DNA from: Clostridia bacterium
GTDB taxonomy: Bacteria; Bacillota; Clostridia; Oscillospirales; Acutalibacteraceae
NCBI GenBank assembly: GCA_017552845.1
Contig: JAFZOE010000374.1
Location: forward strand, 1-12,423
Length of the DNA: 12,423 bases
Reading direction: 5' to 3'
Below are positions 1 through 7,900 of this stretch, in pieces. How positions within the stretch are numbered: the first letter of the stretch is position 1; every line of letters starts with the position of its first letter. Made by a program: the position numbers and the translations under genes. The notes under the pieces are model-generated. The model worked only from the letters and a program-made list of their open reading frames with translations, made no database searches and was not told where the DNA came from.

Positions 1-84
1 CAAACATTTACGGGTAATAAATTAATGTCAAAAGTATAGGTTTTTTACTGTCTGTTATAATAGTTGATCCCGTCGGAAGGATAT
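1..84. other. AT-rich non-coding stretch joined to the interior of a hydrogenase subunit gene
   Basis: The reading frame of the downstream gene is closed here by three stops (37-39, 58-60, 61-63). The base composition is far more AT-rich than the gene that follows. It contains an extended -10-like element, TGT-TATAAT (53-61), with no good -35 at 16-18 nt. Recognisable flavoprotein homology begins abruptly at about 85 (AEYPIAV). The sequence therefore looks like intergenic DNA placed against the middle of a gene. Either a genomic rearrangement or an assembly chimera at a contig end would explain it. Confidence 0.6.
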
Positions 85-1188
85 GCAGAGTATCCCATTG
101 CCGTTGCCAGACTTCAGAAGGCAATCGAACAGGCGAGAGAATACGGACTTCTCGGCAAAGATATTTTCGGCAGCGGTTTTGATTTCGATCTTGAAATCCG
201 TCTCGGCGCGGGCGCATTCGTCTGCGGCGAAGAGACTGCTCTTATGGCTTCCATCGAAGGCAAGAGAGGCGAGCCCAAGCCCCGTCCGCCGTTCCCGGCA
301 GTCAAGGGACTTTTCGACAAGCCCACTGTTGAAAACAACGTTGAAACATTCGCGAATATTCCTCAGATTCTTCTCAAGGGCGCTGACTGGTTTGCCTCAA
401 TGGGAACCGAGAGATCCAAGGGCACCAAGGTCTTCGCACTCGGCGGAAAGATCAAGCACACTGGCCTCGTTGAGGTTCCGATGGGCACCACCCTTCGCGA
501 GATTATCTATGATATCGGCGGAGGTATTCCGAACGGCAAGAAATTCAAAGCGGCTCAGACCGGCGGGCCTTCCGGCGGATGTATCCCCGCAAGCCTTATC
601 GACACCGAAATCGACTATGACAACCTCACAGCTATCGGCTGCATGATGGGTTCAGGCGGTCTCATCGTTATGGATGAAGATACCTGTATGGTCGATATAG
701 CAAAATTCTTCCTTGATTTCACTGTTGACGAATCCTGCGGCAAGTGCATTCCCTGCCGCGTAGGTACAAGACGTCTTCTTGAACTGCTTGACAAGATTAC
801 AAGCGGCAAGGGTGAGCCCGAGGATCTTGACAGACTCGAGCAGCTCTGCTACTACATCAAGGCGAACTCGGCCTGCGGTCTCGGCCAGACTGCTCCCAAT
901 CCCGTTCTCGCGACCCTCAAATTCTTCAGAAATGAATATGAGGCTCATGTCAATGAGAAGAAGTGCCCGTCCGGCGTATGCAAAGACCTTCTCACCTACA
1001 CCATCGATAAAGAGAAATGTATCGGCTGCGGTCTCTGCGCGAAGAACTGCCCGGTTGATACCATCAGCAAGACAGATTACACAGCGCCCGGTCACAAGTT
1101 GCCCTCTTTTGAGATAAATCCCGATAAATGTATCAAGTGCGGCGCATGTATGGCAAACTGCAAAGTCAAGGCCATAAGCAAGAAATAA
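64..1188 (+). CDS. hydB: NuoF-like flavoprotein subunit of NADH-linked [FeFe] hydrogenase, 5'-truncated
   Basis: This is the C-terminal part of a HydB/HndC-type subunit, related to complex I NuoF. In the family it carries FMN and Fe-S clusters and passes electrons between NAD(H), ferredoxin and the catalytic subunit in the cytoplasm. The visible 374 residues contain the GAGAFVCGEETAL segment, the NuoF Fe-S motif (C225, C228, C231, C271) and two C-terminal ferredoxin-type [4Fe-4S] motifs (C319/322/325/329 and C356/359/362/366). Full-length relatives are about 600 residues. The N-terminal thioredoxin-like [2Fe-2S] domain and the glycine-rich FMN/NADH loop are absent. The nominal TTG start at 64 has no ribosome site, and the first in-frame ATG lies about 60 codons inside the conserved domain, so no convincing start exists. 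It ends 18 nt before the hydA start, so the two were co-transcribed. Family assignment is firm; whether this copy is intact in the genome is unknown. Confidence 0.85.
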   Translation: MIPSEGYAEYPIAVARLQKAIEQAREYGLLGKDIFGSGFDFDLEIRLGAGAFVCGEETALMASIEGKRGEPKPRPPFPAVKGLFDKPTVENNVETFANIPQILLKGADWFASMGTERSKGTKVFALGGKIKHTGLVEVPMGTTLREIIYDIGGGIPNGKKFKAAQTGGPSGGCIPASLIDTEIDYDNLTAIGCMMGSGGLIVMDEDTCMVDIAKFFLDFTVDESCGKCIPCRVGTRRLLELLDKITSGKGEPEDLDRLEQLCYYIKANSACGLGQTAPNPVLATLKFFRNEYEAHVNEKKCPSGVCKDLLTYTIDKEKCIGCGLCAKNCPVDTISKTDYTAPGHKLPSFEINPDKCIKCGACMANCKVKAISKK

Positions 1189-1206
1189 GAAGGAGGTTTG
1201 AGAATA

Positions 1207-2961
1207 ATGGAAAAAACGATTAACTTAACAATCAACGGCATCGCCGTAAGCGTTCCTGCGGGCTCAACCATCCTTGATGCCGCCCGTCAGGCGGGAATAG
1301 AAATTCCCACACTCTGCTTCATGAAGGATATCAACGAAATCGGCGCCTGCCGTATCTGCGTTGTTGAAGCAAACGAAGGCAAAGGTTTCCGTCAGGTTAC
1401 CGCCTGCGTATATCCTGTTACCGAAGGCATGGAGGTTCTCACAAATACCGATAAGATTCAGAAATCAAGAAAGACCACTCTTGAGCTGATTCTCTCGGTT
1501 CACGATATGAGCTGCCTTTCCTGCAAGCGCTCCACCACCTGCGAGCTTCAGAAACTCTGCCGTGATTTCGGCGTTGACCAGACATCTTTCAGCGGCACCA
1601 AGCCCAAATATGAGCTTGATACCAGCGCTGCCCACCTTGTCCGCGACAATAATAAATGTATCCTCTGCCGCCGCTGCGTAGCAGTCTGCCGCGAGCAGTA
1701 TGTTTCGGTTATCGGCGCGAATGACAGAGGCTTCGATACCCAGATAGGTCAGGCGTTCAATCTGCCCCTCAATAACACTCCCTGTATCTCCTGCGGTCAG
1801 TGCACCGCCGTCTGCCCGACCGGCGCTCTCACCGAGAAGGACGATACCCAGAAGGTATGGGACGCTCTCGCCGATCCCGAAAAGTATGTTGTCATCCAGA
1901 CCGCTCCCTCAATCAGAGCGACCATCGGCGAATGCTTCGGCATGCCTATCGGCACCAATGTTGAAGGCAAACTTGTAGCAGGTCTCAGAAGAATCGGCTT
2001 TGACAAGGTATTCGATACCGACTTCGGCGCCGACCTTACCATCGTTGAAGAAGCGAATGAACTTGTTGAGAGAATCAAAAACGGCGGTACTCTCCCGATG
2101 ATTACCTCCTGCTCACCCGGATGGGTTAAATTCTGCGAGCTCTATTATCCCGACCTTCTCGGTCATCTCTCAAGCTGCAAATCCCCCCAGCAGATGACAG
2201 GCGCGGTTATCAAGACCTACTACGCAGAGAAGATGGGAATCGATCCCAAGAATATATTCTCAGTTTCTATTATGCCCTGCACAGCGAAGAAATTCGAATG
2301 CGGCAGAGATGATCAGAGCGCTTCGGGTTATCCCGATGTTGATGTTGCCCTCACCACCAGAGAGGCCGCCAGAATGCTCGAGCGTCTCGGCGTAAACTTC
2401 GCAGACCTTCCCGATGAGGAATTTGATTCTCCTCTCGGCGACGATACAGGCGCTGCTGTTATCTTCGGCGCGACCGGCGGCGTTATGGAAGCTGCGGTCA
2501 GAACCGCAAACGCATGGCTCAACGGTGCCGAGCAGGCTATCGAAGTTGAGGCAGTCAGAGGCACAGACGCCATCAAGGAGACCACGGTTAATCTTGCGGG
2601 CACCGATATCAAACTCTGTGTCGCATCAGGCGCGAAAAACGCAAAAATCGTTATGGATAAACTTGCCGCGGGCAATCCCGACGGTTGGGGCTTCATCGAA
2701 ATCATGTGCTGCCCGGGCGGCTGCGTAAACGGCGGCGGTCAGCCCATCCAGCCTCAGTATATCCGCGATACCGTCGATCTCAAGGCGGTCCGCGCTAAGG
2801 CTCTCTATGATCAGGATAAGGGTATGACTCTCAGAATGAGCCATGAATCTCCGCTTATCAAGAAGATTTATGAAGAGTGGTACACAGACGGCTTCGGCGG
2901 TCACAAGGCTCACCACGATCTTCACACTTCCTATGTAAAGAGAGAGAAATATACCAAATAA
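1207..2961 (+). CDS. hydA: [FeFe] hydrogenase catalytic subunit, group A, NADH-linked type
   Basis: Catalyses reversible proton reduction to H2 at the H-cluster, in the cytoplasm; with the NuoF-like partner it probably uses NADH and ferredoxin. The 584-residue protein has, in order: a [2Fe-2S] domain (C37, C48, C51, C67), a His-ligated cluster (H99, C103, C106, C112), two [4Fe-4S] motifs (C151/154/157/161 and C193/196/199/203), then H-cluster motifs L1 TSCSPGW (300-306), L2 MPCTAKKFE (from 356) and L3 EIMCCPGGCVNGGGQP (from 498), and a C-terminal small-subunit-like tail. Start: AGGAGG at 1191-1196 sits 10 nt before ATG 1207, while an in-frame TTG at 1198 is only 1 nt from it. L1 has Ser where the prototype TSCCPGW has its second Cys. 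Length is close to the monomeric clostridial enzyme (about 575). Maturases HydEFG are not in this window. Confidence 0.95.
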   Translation: MEKTINLTINGIAVSVPAGSTILDAARQAGIEIPTLCFMKDINEIGACRICVVEANEGKGFRQVTACVYPVTEGMEVLTNTDKIQKSRKTTLELILSVHDMSCLSCKRSTTCELQKLCRDFGVDQTSFSGTKPKYELDTSAAHLVRDNNKCILCRRCVAVCREQYVSVIGANDRGFDTQIGQAFNLPLNNTPCISCGQCTAVCPTGALTEKDDTQKVWDALADPEKYVVIQTAPSIRATIGECFGMPIGTNVEGKLVAGLRRIGFDKVFDTDFGADLTIVEEANELVERIKNGGTLPMITSCSPGWVKFCELYYPDLLGHLSSCKSPQQMTGAVIKTYYAEKMGIDPKNIFSVSIMPCTAKKFECGRDDQSASGYPDVDVALTTREAARMLERLGVNFADLPDEEFDSPLGDDTGAAVIFGATGGVMEAAVRTANAWLNGAEQAIEVEAVRGTDAIKETTVNLAGTDIKLCVASGAKNAKIVMDKLAAGNPDGWGFIEIMCCPGGCVNGGGQPIQPQYIRDTVDLKAVRAKALYDQDKGMTLRMSHESPLIKKIYEEWYTDGFGGHKAHHDLHTSYVKREKYTK

Positions 2962-2970
2962 TCAACGCTA

Positions 2971-3001
2971 AGGGGAAGGCACTGCCTTCCCCTGATTTTT
3001 T
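2971..3001 (+). terminator. Intrinsic terminator of the hydrogenase operon
   Basis: A perfect 10-bp stem (2971-2980 with 2984-2993) closes a 3-nt ACT loop and is followed by GA and six T (2996-3001). It starts 10 nt after the hydA stop, so it ends the hyd operon before the next promoter. Confidence 0.92.
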
Positions 3002-3018
3002 GCGTCGATATTTCGGTA

Positions 3019-3047
3019 TATACATAATTGAAATATAGTGATATAAT
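3019..3047 (+). promoter_or_regulatory. Extended -10 promoter for the lipoprotein/HAD operon
   Basis: A perfect TGn-TATAAT (TG at 3039-3040, TATAAT at 3042-3047) is preceded at 17 nt by TATACA (3019-3024; 4 of 6 to TTGACA). Predicted transcription start is near 3054, giving a leader of about 26 nt with AAGGAG at 3066-3071. A TTGAAA at 3028-3033 is too close (8 nt) to be the -35. Confidence 0.7.
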
Positions 3048-3079
3048 AAAAATATGATAATGAAAAAGGAGTCCTTATT

Positions 3080-4525
3080 ATGAAAAATCTGAAACGGATT
3101 CTCTCTGTAATGATTTGCGTTCTTCTTGCCCTCTCGGTATTCACCGCCTGTGGCAAAAAGCCCGAAACTCCTGAAGAGAGCACGACTGCCGCACCTGAAA
3201 CGACCGCTATTCCTCAGGTCAGCGATTTTGAGGAGGCAACCTTCGGCATTTCAACTGCCCTCGCTATGGGTATGAGATTCTTTGACGATGCCTCATATCT
3301 TGATAACGCGTCGGTGCTCTGGAATACTCTCGGCTGGTATTGCTGCCGCCAGGAGTCAAAGGGCGGAAACGGCTATCTTACAAGGACTCAGGTTGACGCT
3401 CTCCAGCACGCACTGCGTCCGGGCAAGGCCGCAATCAGCGCTCCCGATAACTGGATTAAGGGCGGCTCATTGGAAATCAAGGAGATTGAAGGCGAAACCA
3501 GATATTTCTTCAAAGATTTCGATGATATTTATGAAGAGATGGAAAAGAGTCTCAAGCCGGAATTATCCGTGATTGACGGCAGTTATGTAAAGGTCGTTTT
3601 CACAAATGAAGAGAATGAAAAAGAAACCTATGTTTTCGGATTTGAGAAGGACGAGGCGATCGGCGGCGAATTTCCTTATATTCTCAAGAATATGGAACTT
3701 CCGCCCGTGCAGACTGCGAAAGAGAACGAAGCTGATTTTACTGTTCAGGAGCTCATTGATGCGAATTCTCTGACTAATCTGCTTGATATTTACAAGACCA
3801 TTAAGGTTCACTGCTACTTTGACGGCAAAGAATTCTCGGTGAATAATTATTTCAAGAAAAACGGCGAAATCTGTATGGCGAGCCGCAACGACGATGTTGA
3901 CCTTCCCTATGGAGCGTCGTATTACGGATTTTACGGCGACCGCGAATTCTCTCTCTGCCATTTTGAGGATAATCCCGAAAAGACCTATCTATCTTCCACT
4001 GAGTTTATTTCTCTCTATCCCGAATACAGCGAAGGATACAGCATTGACACGCGCATTTCTCAGAATATTGACTACGGCTATATAGCTAATGTGGTTGATA
4101 AGGGCGAAACCTATACCTTCGATATGTATTATGATTATTCATATACCGAAGAAGACGGAGATATGATACCCGTTAAATTTGAGGTTGATAAGGGTACTCT
4201 CGCGCTTAAAAAGATAGTCTGGAGCGAAGGCACCGAATATGAGAATACAAATGTGTATGAATACGGCGTGGAAGTTGATGACTACGGTATGTTTGACAGC
4301 TTTGACAGACCATTCCGCAAGGTTACTGTCGTAGCCGAGCTTCACGATGAGAATCTTGAAGAAATCAACTTCAGCAGGACTTATGAGGTTCCCGATAACA
4401 TGGAGCTTTACCCCGTCTGCTATAAAATGACAAATCTCTATTTCAACAAGAACTGGACAAATGAATACAAATACTCCGAAAATCTCGGAGATTATACAAT
4501 CTATGTTACGGATGTAATGGGATAA
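3080..4525 (+). CDS. Putative lipoprotein of unknown function
   Basis: The 481-residue product starts with a lipoprotein signal: K2, K5 and R6, a hydrophobic core, then LSVFTAC with C24 as the likely lipidated cysteine. The -3 residue is Phe rather than the usual Leu/Val, a mild deviation. A Thr/Pro/Glu-rich linker follows (about 28-48), typical of surface lipoproteins. The rest is acidic, rich in Tyr and Phe, with alternating patterns that look like beta-strands. The second half (from about 'DANSLTNLLDIYKTIKVHCYFDG') vaguely recalls LolA-like lipid-carrier folds seen in other clostridial lipoproteins, but I cannot confirm this and recognise no catalytic motif. Start is set by AAGGAG (3066-3071) 8 nt before the ATG. 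The HAD gene starts 33 nt after its stop with no terminator between, so they likely share a transcript. Confidence 0.8.
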   Translation: MKNLKRILSVMICVLLALSVFTACGKKPETPEESTTAAPETTAIPQVSDFEEATFGISTALAMGMRFFDDASYLDNASVLWNTLGWYCCRQESKGGNGYLTRTQVDALQHALRPGKAAISAPDNWIKGGSLEIKEIEGETRYFFKDFDDIYEEMEKSLKPELSVIDGSYVKVVFTNEENEKETYVFGFEKDEAIGGEFPYILKNMELPPVQTAKENEADFTVQELIDANSLTNLLDIYKTIKVHCYFDGKEFSVNNYFKKNGEICMASRNDDVDLPYGASYYGFYGDREFSLCHFEDNPEKTYLSSTEFISLYPEYSEGYSIDTRISQNIDYGYIANVVDKGETYTFDMYYDYSYTEEDGDMIPVKFEVDKGTLALKKIVWSEGTEYENTNVYEYGVEVDDYGMFDSFDRPFRKVTVVAELHDENLEEINFSRTYEVPDNMELYPVCYKMTNLYFNKNWTNEYKYSENLGDYTIYVTDVMG

Positions 4526-4558
4526 ACGAATCTGATAAGAGGACAGAGCGCAAACGAA

Positions 4559-5308
4559 ATGAAAAAATACGTTTTCTTTCTCGATATTGACGGGACGCTT
4601 CTGAATAATAACGTCATCTGCCGCAAAAACCGGCAGGCGATTTCGCATGCCCGCGAGCTCGGCCATCTCGTCTTTATCAATACCGCGCGTTCCTCATTCA
4701 TCATTCCGCAAAAGGTTCGCTCTATTAAATTCGACGGATATGTGACATCGATGGGCTGCAACATCATCTGCGGCGACAGGCAGGTTTACGGCGTTTCGTT
4801 CCCTGTTGCTGAAGCGGCCGAAATCTTTGATTATTTCAACAAAAGCGGCAGAATAGTCCATGTAGAGGGCGAGGATGTTTCAATTTCAAACGAGGCGGAG
4901 ACCGATCTTTTTCCTGTTAAAATCAATTCAGGCGAAGAGCTTATCGCTAAATATCCCGACCGCCATATACCGAAATTCTTTGTTCCTCATATTCTTACTG
5001 CCGAAGAGCAAAAGAAACTCCGCAAAAAATATACTTTTTATCAGCATAAAAACTATGCCGAATTCTGTGTCACGGGCAATACAAAAGCGACGGGTATAAA
5101 AAGAGTAATGGATTATCTCGGAATCGATATGAAATACAGCGTCGCTGTCGGCGACAGCATCAATGATATCGAAATGCTTGAATGTGCGGGAAAAGCGGTA
5201 GTTATGGGCAACGCACCCGAAGAGGTGAAACAGATTGCGGATATCGTAACCTGCCCGGCCGCCGACGGCGGAGTCGCCGAAGGAATATATAAGATAATAG
5301 GTAAATAA
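4559..5308 (+). CDS. HAD-superfamily hydrolase, Cof-type (IIB) phosphatase
   Basis: A cytoplasmic haloacid-dehalogenase-fold phosphatase. The Cof subfamily typically removes phosphate from sugar phosphates, nucleotides or cofactor intermediates; the substrate here is unknown. Motif I is FLDIDGTLL with D9 (nucleophile) and D11 (acid/base). Motif II is the Thr/Ser in INTARS. A basic residue in GNTKATGIKRV fits motif III, and motif IV is GDSIND (198-203), which binds Mg. The insert between motifs II and III fits a C2B cap. Length, 249 residues, is slightly short of the usual 260-280. The ribosome site is weak (AAGAGGA at 4537-4543, about 15 nt from the ATG), so translation may depend partly on the upstream lipoprotein gene 33 nt away. 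Confidence 0.92.
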   Translation: MKKYVFFLDIDGTLLNNNVICRKNRQAISHARELGHLVFINTARSSFIIPQKVRSIKFDGYVTSMGCNIICGDRQVYGVSFPVAEAAEIFDYFNKSGRIVHVEGEDVSISNEAETDLFPVKINSGEELIAKYPDRHIPKFFVPHILTAEEQKKLRKKYTFYQHKNYAEFCVTGNTKATGIKRVMDYLGIDMKYSVAVGDSINDIEMLECAGKAVVMGNAPEEVKQIADIVTCPAADGGVAEGIYKIIGK

Positions 5309-5320
5309 ACGATTATGAAA

Positions 5321-5350
5321 GAAAAGAGCACCCGCGAGGGTGCTCTTTTC
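5321..5350. terminator. Convergent bidirectional terminator with a GNRA loop
   Basis: A perfect 13-bp stem (5321-5333 with 5338-5350) closes a GCGA tetraloop and lies between two convergent genes, 12 nt after the HAD stop and 8 nt after the minus-strand acyl-CoA synthetase stop. The stem itself ends in a T-rich arm (CTTTTC) and is followed by ATTTATTTTT on the plus strand. On the minus strand the exit arm likewise reads CTTTTC then TTTCAT. It should serve both directions. Confidence 0.88.
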
Positions 5351-5358
5351 ATTTATTT

Positions 5359-7101
5359 TTACTTGCCTTTTTTAGCTTTTTCCTTATTTTTCTTTTTTTC
5401 AACCGTTTCGTTTATGGTGTTTGCGCCGCGCTTGATTTTCTGTGCGGTCGTTCTCTCAAAATCCTCGGTTCTGATTATAAATTTGCGTATTTTTTTGAAA
5501 TCGGGGACTCTTGCGTTGACAGCCTCGACTGCCTTCTTTACAAGCGCAATAACTTCCTGCTCGGTAGGATCCTTGTCTAGGAAACCCGCTATCTCTTCAT
5601 AGTCGGGATAAATCTGCGCCATAACAGTCGGATCCTCAAGTTCACCTATACCCTCGACCATACTCGCGTTGATAAAGCTGTTTTTATCAAGCAGGTATTC
5701 AAGTTCCTCAGGGAAGACATTTTTGCCGTTTGAAGTTACGATTACGCTCTTGCTCCTGCCGGTTATATGATAGCGGCCTTTTTTGTCGCAGTAGCCGATA
5801 TCGCCGGTATGCAGGAAACCTTCTTTATCAATGACTTTGTTTGTGGATTCTTCATCCTTATAGTAACCGAGCATGACATTGCCGCCGCGGATGCAGATTT
5901 CGCCAGCGCCGTTTTCATCGGGATTGTATATCTTGATATCAATTCCAGGAAGCGGTTCTCCGATGGAATCGGTGGTCCTGCATCTGTCGTGATTTATTAT
6001 CGCAAGGGGAGCGCATTCGGTCAGACCGTAACCGTAAACCACCTGAATTCCGAAGGCGTCGAAGTCCTTTATAATCTGGGGATCAATCGGCGCGCCGCCG
6101 CAGATAATCATGCGCATATGCCCACCGAAGGCATCCTGTATCTCCTTGAAAAAGACTTTTTTGAGATCTATATGAACCAGATCCGCACTCTTGCAGAGCG
6201 CCTTTCCGAGTCTGAATTTTGCTTCGCCGTTTTTTCTCGCCTTTATCTGCTTCATGATCCTTTTGTGGACTATCTCAAGGACCATCGGCACAGCGACAAA
6301 AATGGTCGGGTTGAATTCCTTCATGTTGCTCAGCACATATTTGAAGCCCTCGCAGAAAGTAACCTTCGCACCGCAATACGGCGCAAAAAACAGAATGATT
6401 GAGCTTTCAAAGGTGTGATGAATCGGGAGCAGTGATATTCCGCAATCCTGTGGATATATTTTGAGAACTCCCATTGCAGCTTTGATTTCTGAGACAAAAT
6501 TGCGCTGGCAGAGCATAACGCCCTTTTGAGCGCCCATTGTGCCCGAGGTGAAGAGGAGAGTGCAGAGCTTCTCGGGATCATGCTTAACATTTTTATAAAG
6601 CTCTTTGCCGACTTTGTTCAGACGCCTGCCCTGGGCGATAAAGCTTTCCCAGCTCATTACTCTTTCGCCGTCCGCTGATTCTGAATCGTAGCAGATTATT
6701 TTAACGCCGGGAATTCTGTCAATATTGAAACCGGAAAGGAATTTCGCATCGCAGAAGAAGAACTTGATTTCCGCAGTTTCAAATATTCCGGTTATATCGT
6801 CCTCATGAAGTTCTTTATCCGTAGGCACGATAACGCCGCCCGAGAGAATGGTCCCGACATAGGTCGCGGCATATTCGTAGCGGTTATTTGAGCAGACACC
6901 AACCGCGCCCCCGTCAAGACCGTAATAGATAGCGGCTGAGCAGAACGCATTGAGATCTTCCCTGTAATCCCTGTAGTTTATATAGAAATGCTGCTTGTTC
7001 TTTTTGATTTCAAACGCGGGGCGCCAGGCATATTCCTCGGCGCTCATATCGATAAGTTCCCTTATCGTGCTGAATTCTTTAACCTTGTAAAACGCTTCCA
7101 T
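5359..7101 (-). CDS. AMP-binding acyl-CoA synthetase (long-chain fatty-acid-CoA ligase type)
   Basis: An adenylate-forming enzyme that would activate a carboxylic acid, probably a fatty acid, with ATP to acyl-AMP and then load CoA, in the cytoplasm or at the membrane face. The 580-residue protein carries the phosphate loop TSGTMGAQKG (185-194; Ala-Gln replaces the common Pro), YGLTE (358-362), HTGDIG, the hinge region GRSKSVIVTSNGKNVFPEELE, and the C-terminal catalytic lysine in AQKIKRG (K555). The extreme C-terminus is very lysine-rich. Start: I use ATG at 7101, preceded by GGAG (7111-7108) at 6 nt; a longer frame back to 7173 adds 24 residues with no ribosome site and no family resemblance. 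The substrate cannot be read from sequence, and a short- or aryl-chain acid remains possible. It is a single-gene transcript, bounded by terminators at both ends. Confidence 0.92.
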   Translation of the reverse strand: MEAFYKVKEFSTIRELIDMSAEEYAWRPAFEIKKNKQHFYINYRDYREDLNAFCSAAIYYGLDGGAVGVCSNNRYEYAATYVGTILSGGVIVPTDKELHEDDITGIFETAEIKFFFCDAKFLSGFNIDRIPGVKIICYDSESADGERVMSWESFIAQGRRLNKVGKELYKNVKHDPEKLCTLLFTSGTMGAQKGVMLCQRNFVSEIKAAMGVLKIYPQDCGISLLPIHHTFESSIILFFAPYCGAKVTFCEGFKYVLSNMKEFNPTIFVAVPMVLEIVHKRIMKQIKARKNGEAKFRLGKALCKSADLVHIDLKKVFFKEIQDAFGGHMRMIICGGAPIDPQIIKDFDAFGIQVVYGYGLTECAPLAIINHDRCRTTDSIGEPLPGIDIKIYNPDENGAGEICIRGGNVMLGYYKDEESTNKVIDKEGFLHTGDIGYCDKKGRYHITGRSKSVIVTSNGKNVFPEELEYLLDKNSFINASMVEGIGELEDPTVMAQIYPDYEEIAGFLDKDPTEQEVIALVKKAVEAVNARVPDFKKIRKFIIRTEDFERTTAQKIKRGANTINETVEKKKNKEKAKKGK

Positions 7102-7131
7102 TTTTATCTCCGAACATAAAAATTCATTATG

Positions 7132-7173
7132 ATTATAAACGGTAATTATTAACAGAGTATTAAAAATCAGCAA
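7132..7173 (-). promoter_or_regulatory. Possible promoter of the acyl-CoA synthetase gene
   Basis: Minus-strand TATAAT (7137-7132) lies about 30 nt before the start codon, but no good -35 sits 17 nt upstream. An alternative pair is TTGCTG (7173-7168) with AATAAT (7150-7145), spaced 17 nt. The whole stretch is very AT-rich, so matches are cheap. A promoter is expected here because the upstream operon is terminated at 7264-7238. Confidence 0.35.
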
Positions 7174-7237
7174 AAAAATCGTATATTTATTGCAAAAGCC
7201 CAGAATAATTGCGTTTTTAACACAATATGTAGTATAT

Positions 7238-7264
7238 TAAAAGCCACCGGAATTAACCGGTGGC
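7238..7264 (-). terminator. Intrinsic terminator of the MGMT-like/thiN operon
   Basis: Read on the minus strand, an 8-bp stem GCCACCGG/CCGGTGGC (7264-7257 with 7250-7243) closes a 6-nt loop and is followed by TTTTAAT. It lies 14 nt after the thiamine pyrophosphokinase stop. Confidence 0.85.
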
Positions 7265-7278
7265 AGTAGCTTAATCTG

Positions 7279-7899
7279 TCAGAATACTTTTATCAGTATC
7301 AGATTTCCGTCTTTCACGCTGACCTCCGCCGTCTCTCCGGGCAGGACCTCATTGCTGACGCCGAGCGGGAAATCGGGAGTGATTACAGCATCCTCAAGCG
7401 GATATTTGGCGTTTTTAATCGTAACTCCTCCTGCCTCGCCGTCAATCGCCAGCAGGGAAAAGAAAGCAAATTCACAGCTGATATATTCGGACTTTTCTCC
7501 GACAGCTGTAATAATTGAGTAATCATCGGCAGCAGTGACTTTTTTGCCCTGTTTGAAGAGATTCAGCAGGATTGAGAGATTGCCGAGCGTATGGTCGAGC
7601 CGCCCGCCGGTAACGCCGATTAGCAGGAATTCATCAAAGCCTCGCTTGATTGCTTCTTTGACCGCGTAAACCGTATCGGTATCATCTTTGATTGTGGGCA
7701 GTGTTATTATTTCAATATCGGTTTCGGGCTTCTCCCAGGAATCAAAATCTCCGATTATAAGACTAGGAGCGATACCGAGCGCTTCTTTATGCTTCAGCCC
7801 ACTGTCGCAGTAAATGACATAATCGTCATTCCTGAGCAGATTTTTTATTCTGTCATAATTCTTTATATCGGCGCCGCCGACAATGACACATCTTTTCAT
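7279..7899 (-). CDS. thiN: Thiamine pyrophosphokinase
   Basis: Transfers pyrophosphate from ATP to thiamine to make the cofactor thiamine diphosphate, in the cytoplasm; this is the usual salvage route in Firmicutes. The 206-residue protein has the family motifs in order: a GG-x-D segment near the N-terminus, CDSG (31-34), GDFDS (50-54), KDDTD (71-75) and GGRLDH (98-103). A beta-rich C-terminal half follows, as in the family's thiamine-binding domain. Start: AAAGGA (7913-7908) is 8 nt before ATG 7899; two other in-frame ATGs at 7926 and 7908 fall before or within that ribosome site. The site lies inside the end of the MGMT-like gene, whose stop is 1 nt before this ATG, so translation is probably coupled. 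No TPP riboswitch was seen. Confidence 0.95.
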   Translation of the reverse strand: MKRCVIVGGADIKNYDRIKNLLRNDDYVIYCDSGLKHKEALGIAPSLIIGDFDSWEKPETDIEIITLPTIKDDTDTVYAVKEAIKRGFDEFLLIGVTGGRLDHTLGNLSILLNLFKQGKKVTAADDYSIITAVGEKSEYISCEFAFFSLLAIDGEAGGVTIKNAKYPLEDAVITPDFPLGVSNEVLPGETAEVSVKDGNLILIKVF

Positions 7900-7900
7900 T

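Noticed and set aside
3563..3961. 132-codon minus-strand frame in the lipoprotein gene
   Set aside because: The plus-strand frame has a promoter, ribosome site and lipoprotein signal; the minus frame has none of these.
5767..6402. 211-codon plus-strand frame inside the acyl-CoA synthetase gene
   Set aside because: Antisense to a gene with several conserved motifs; no ribosome site and no recognisable protein.
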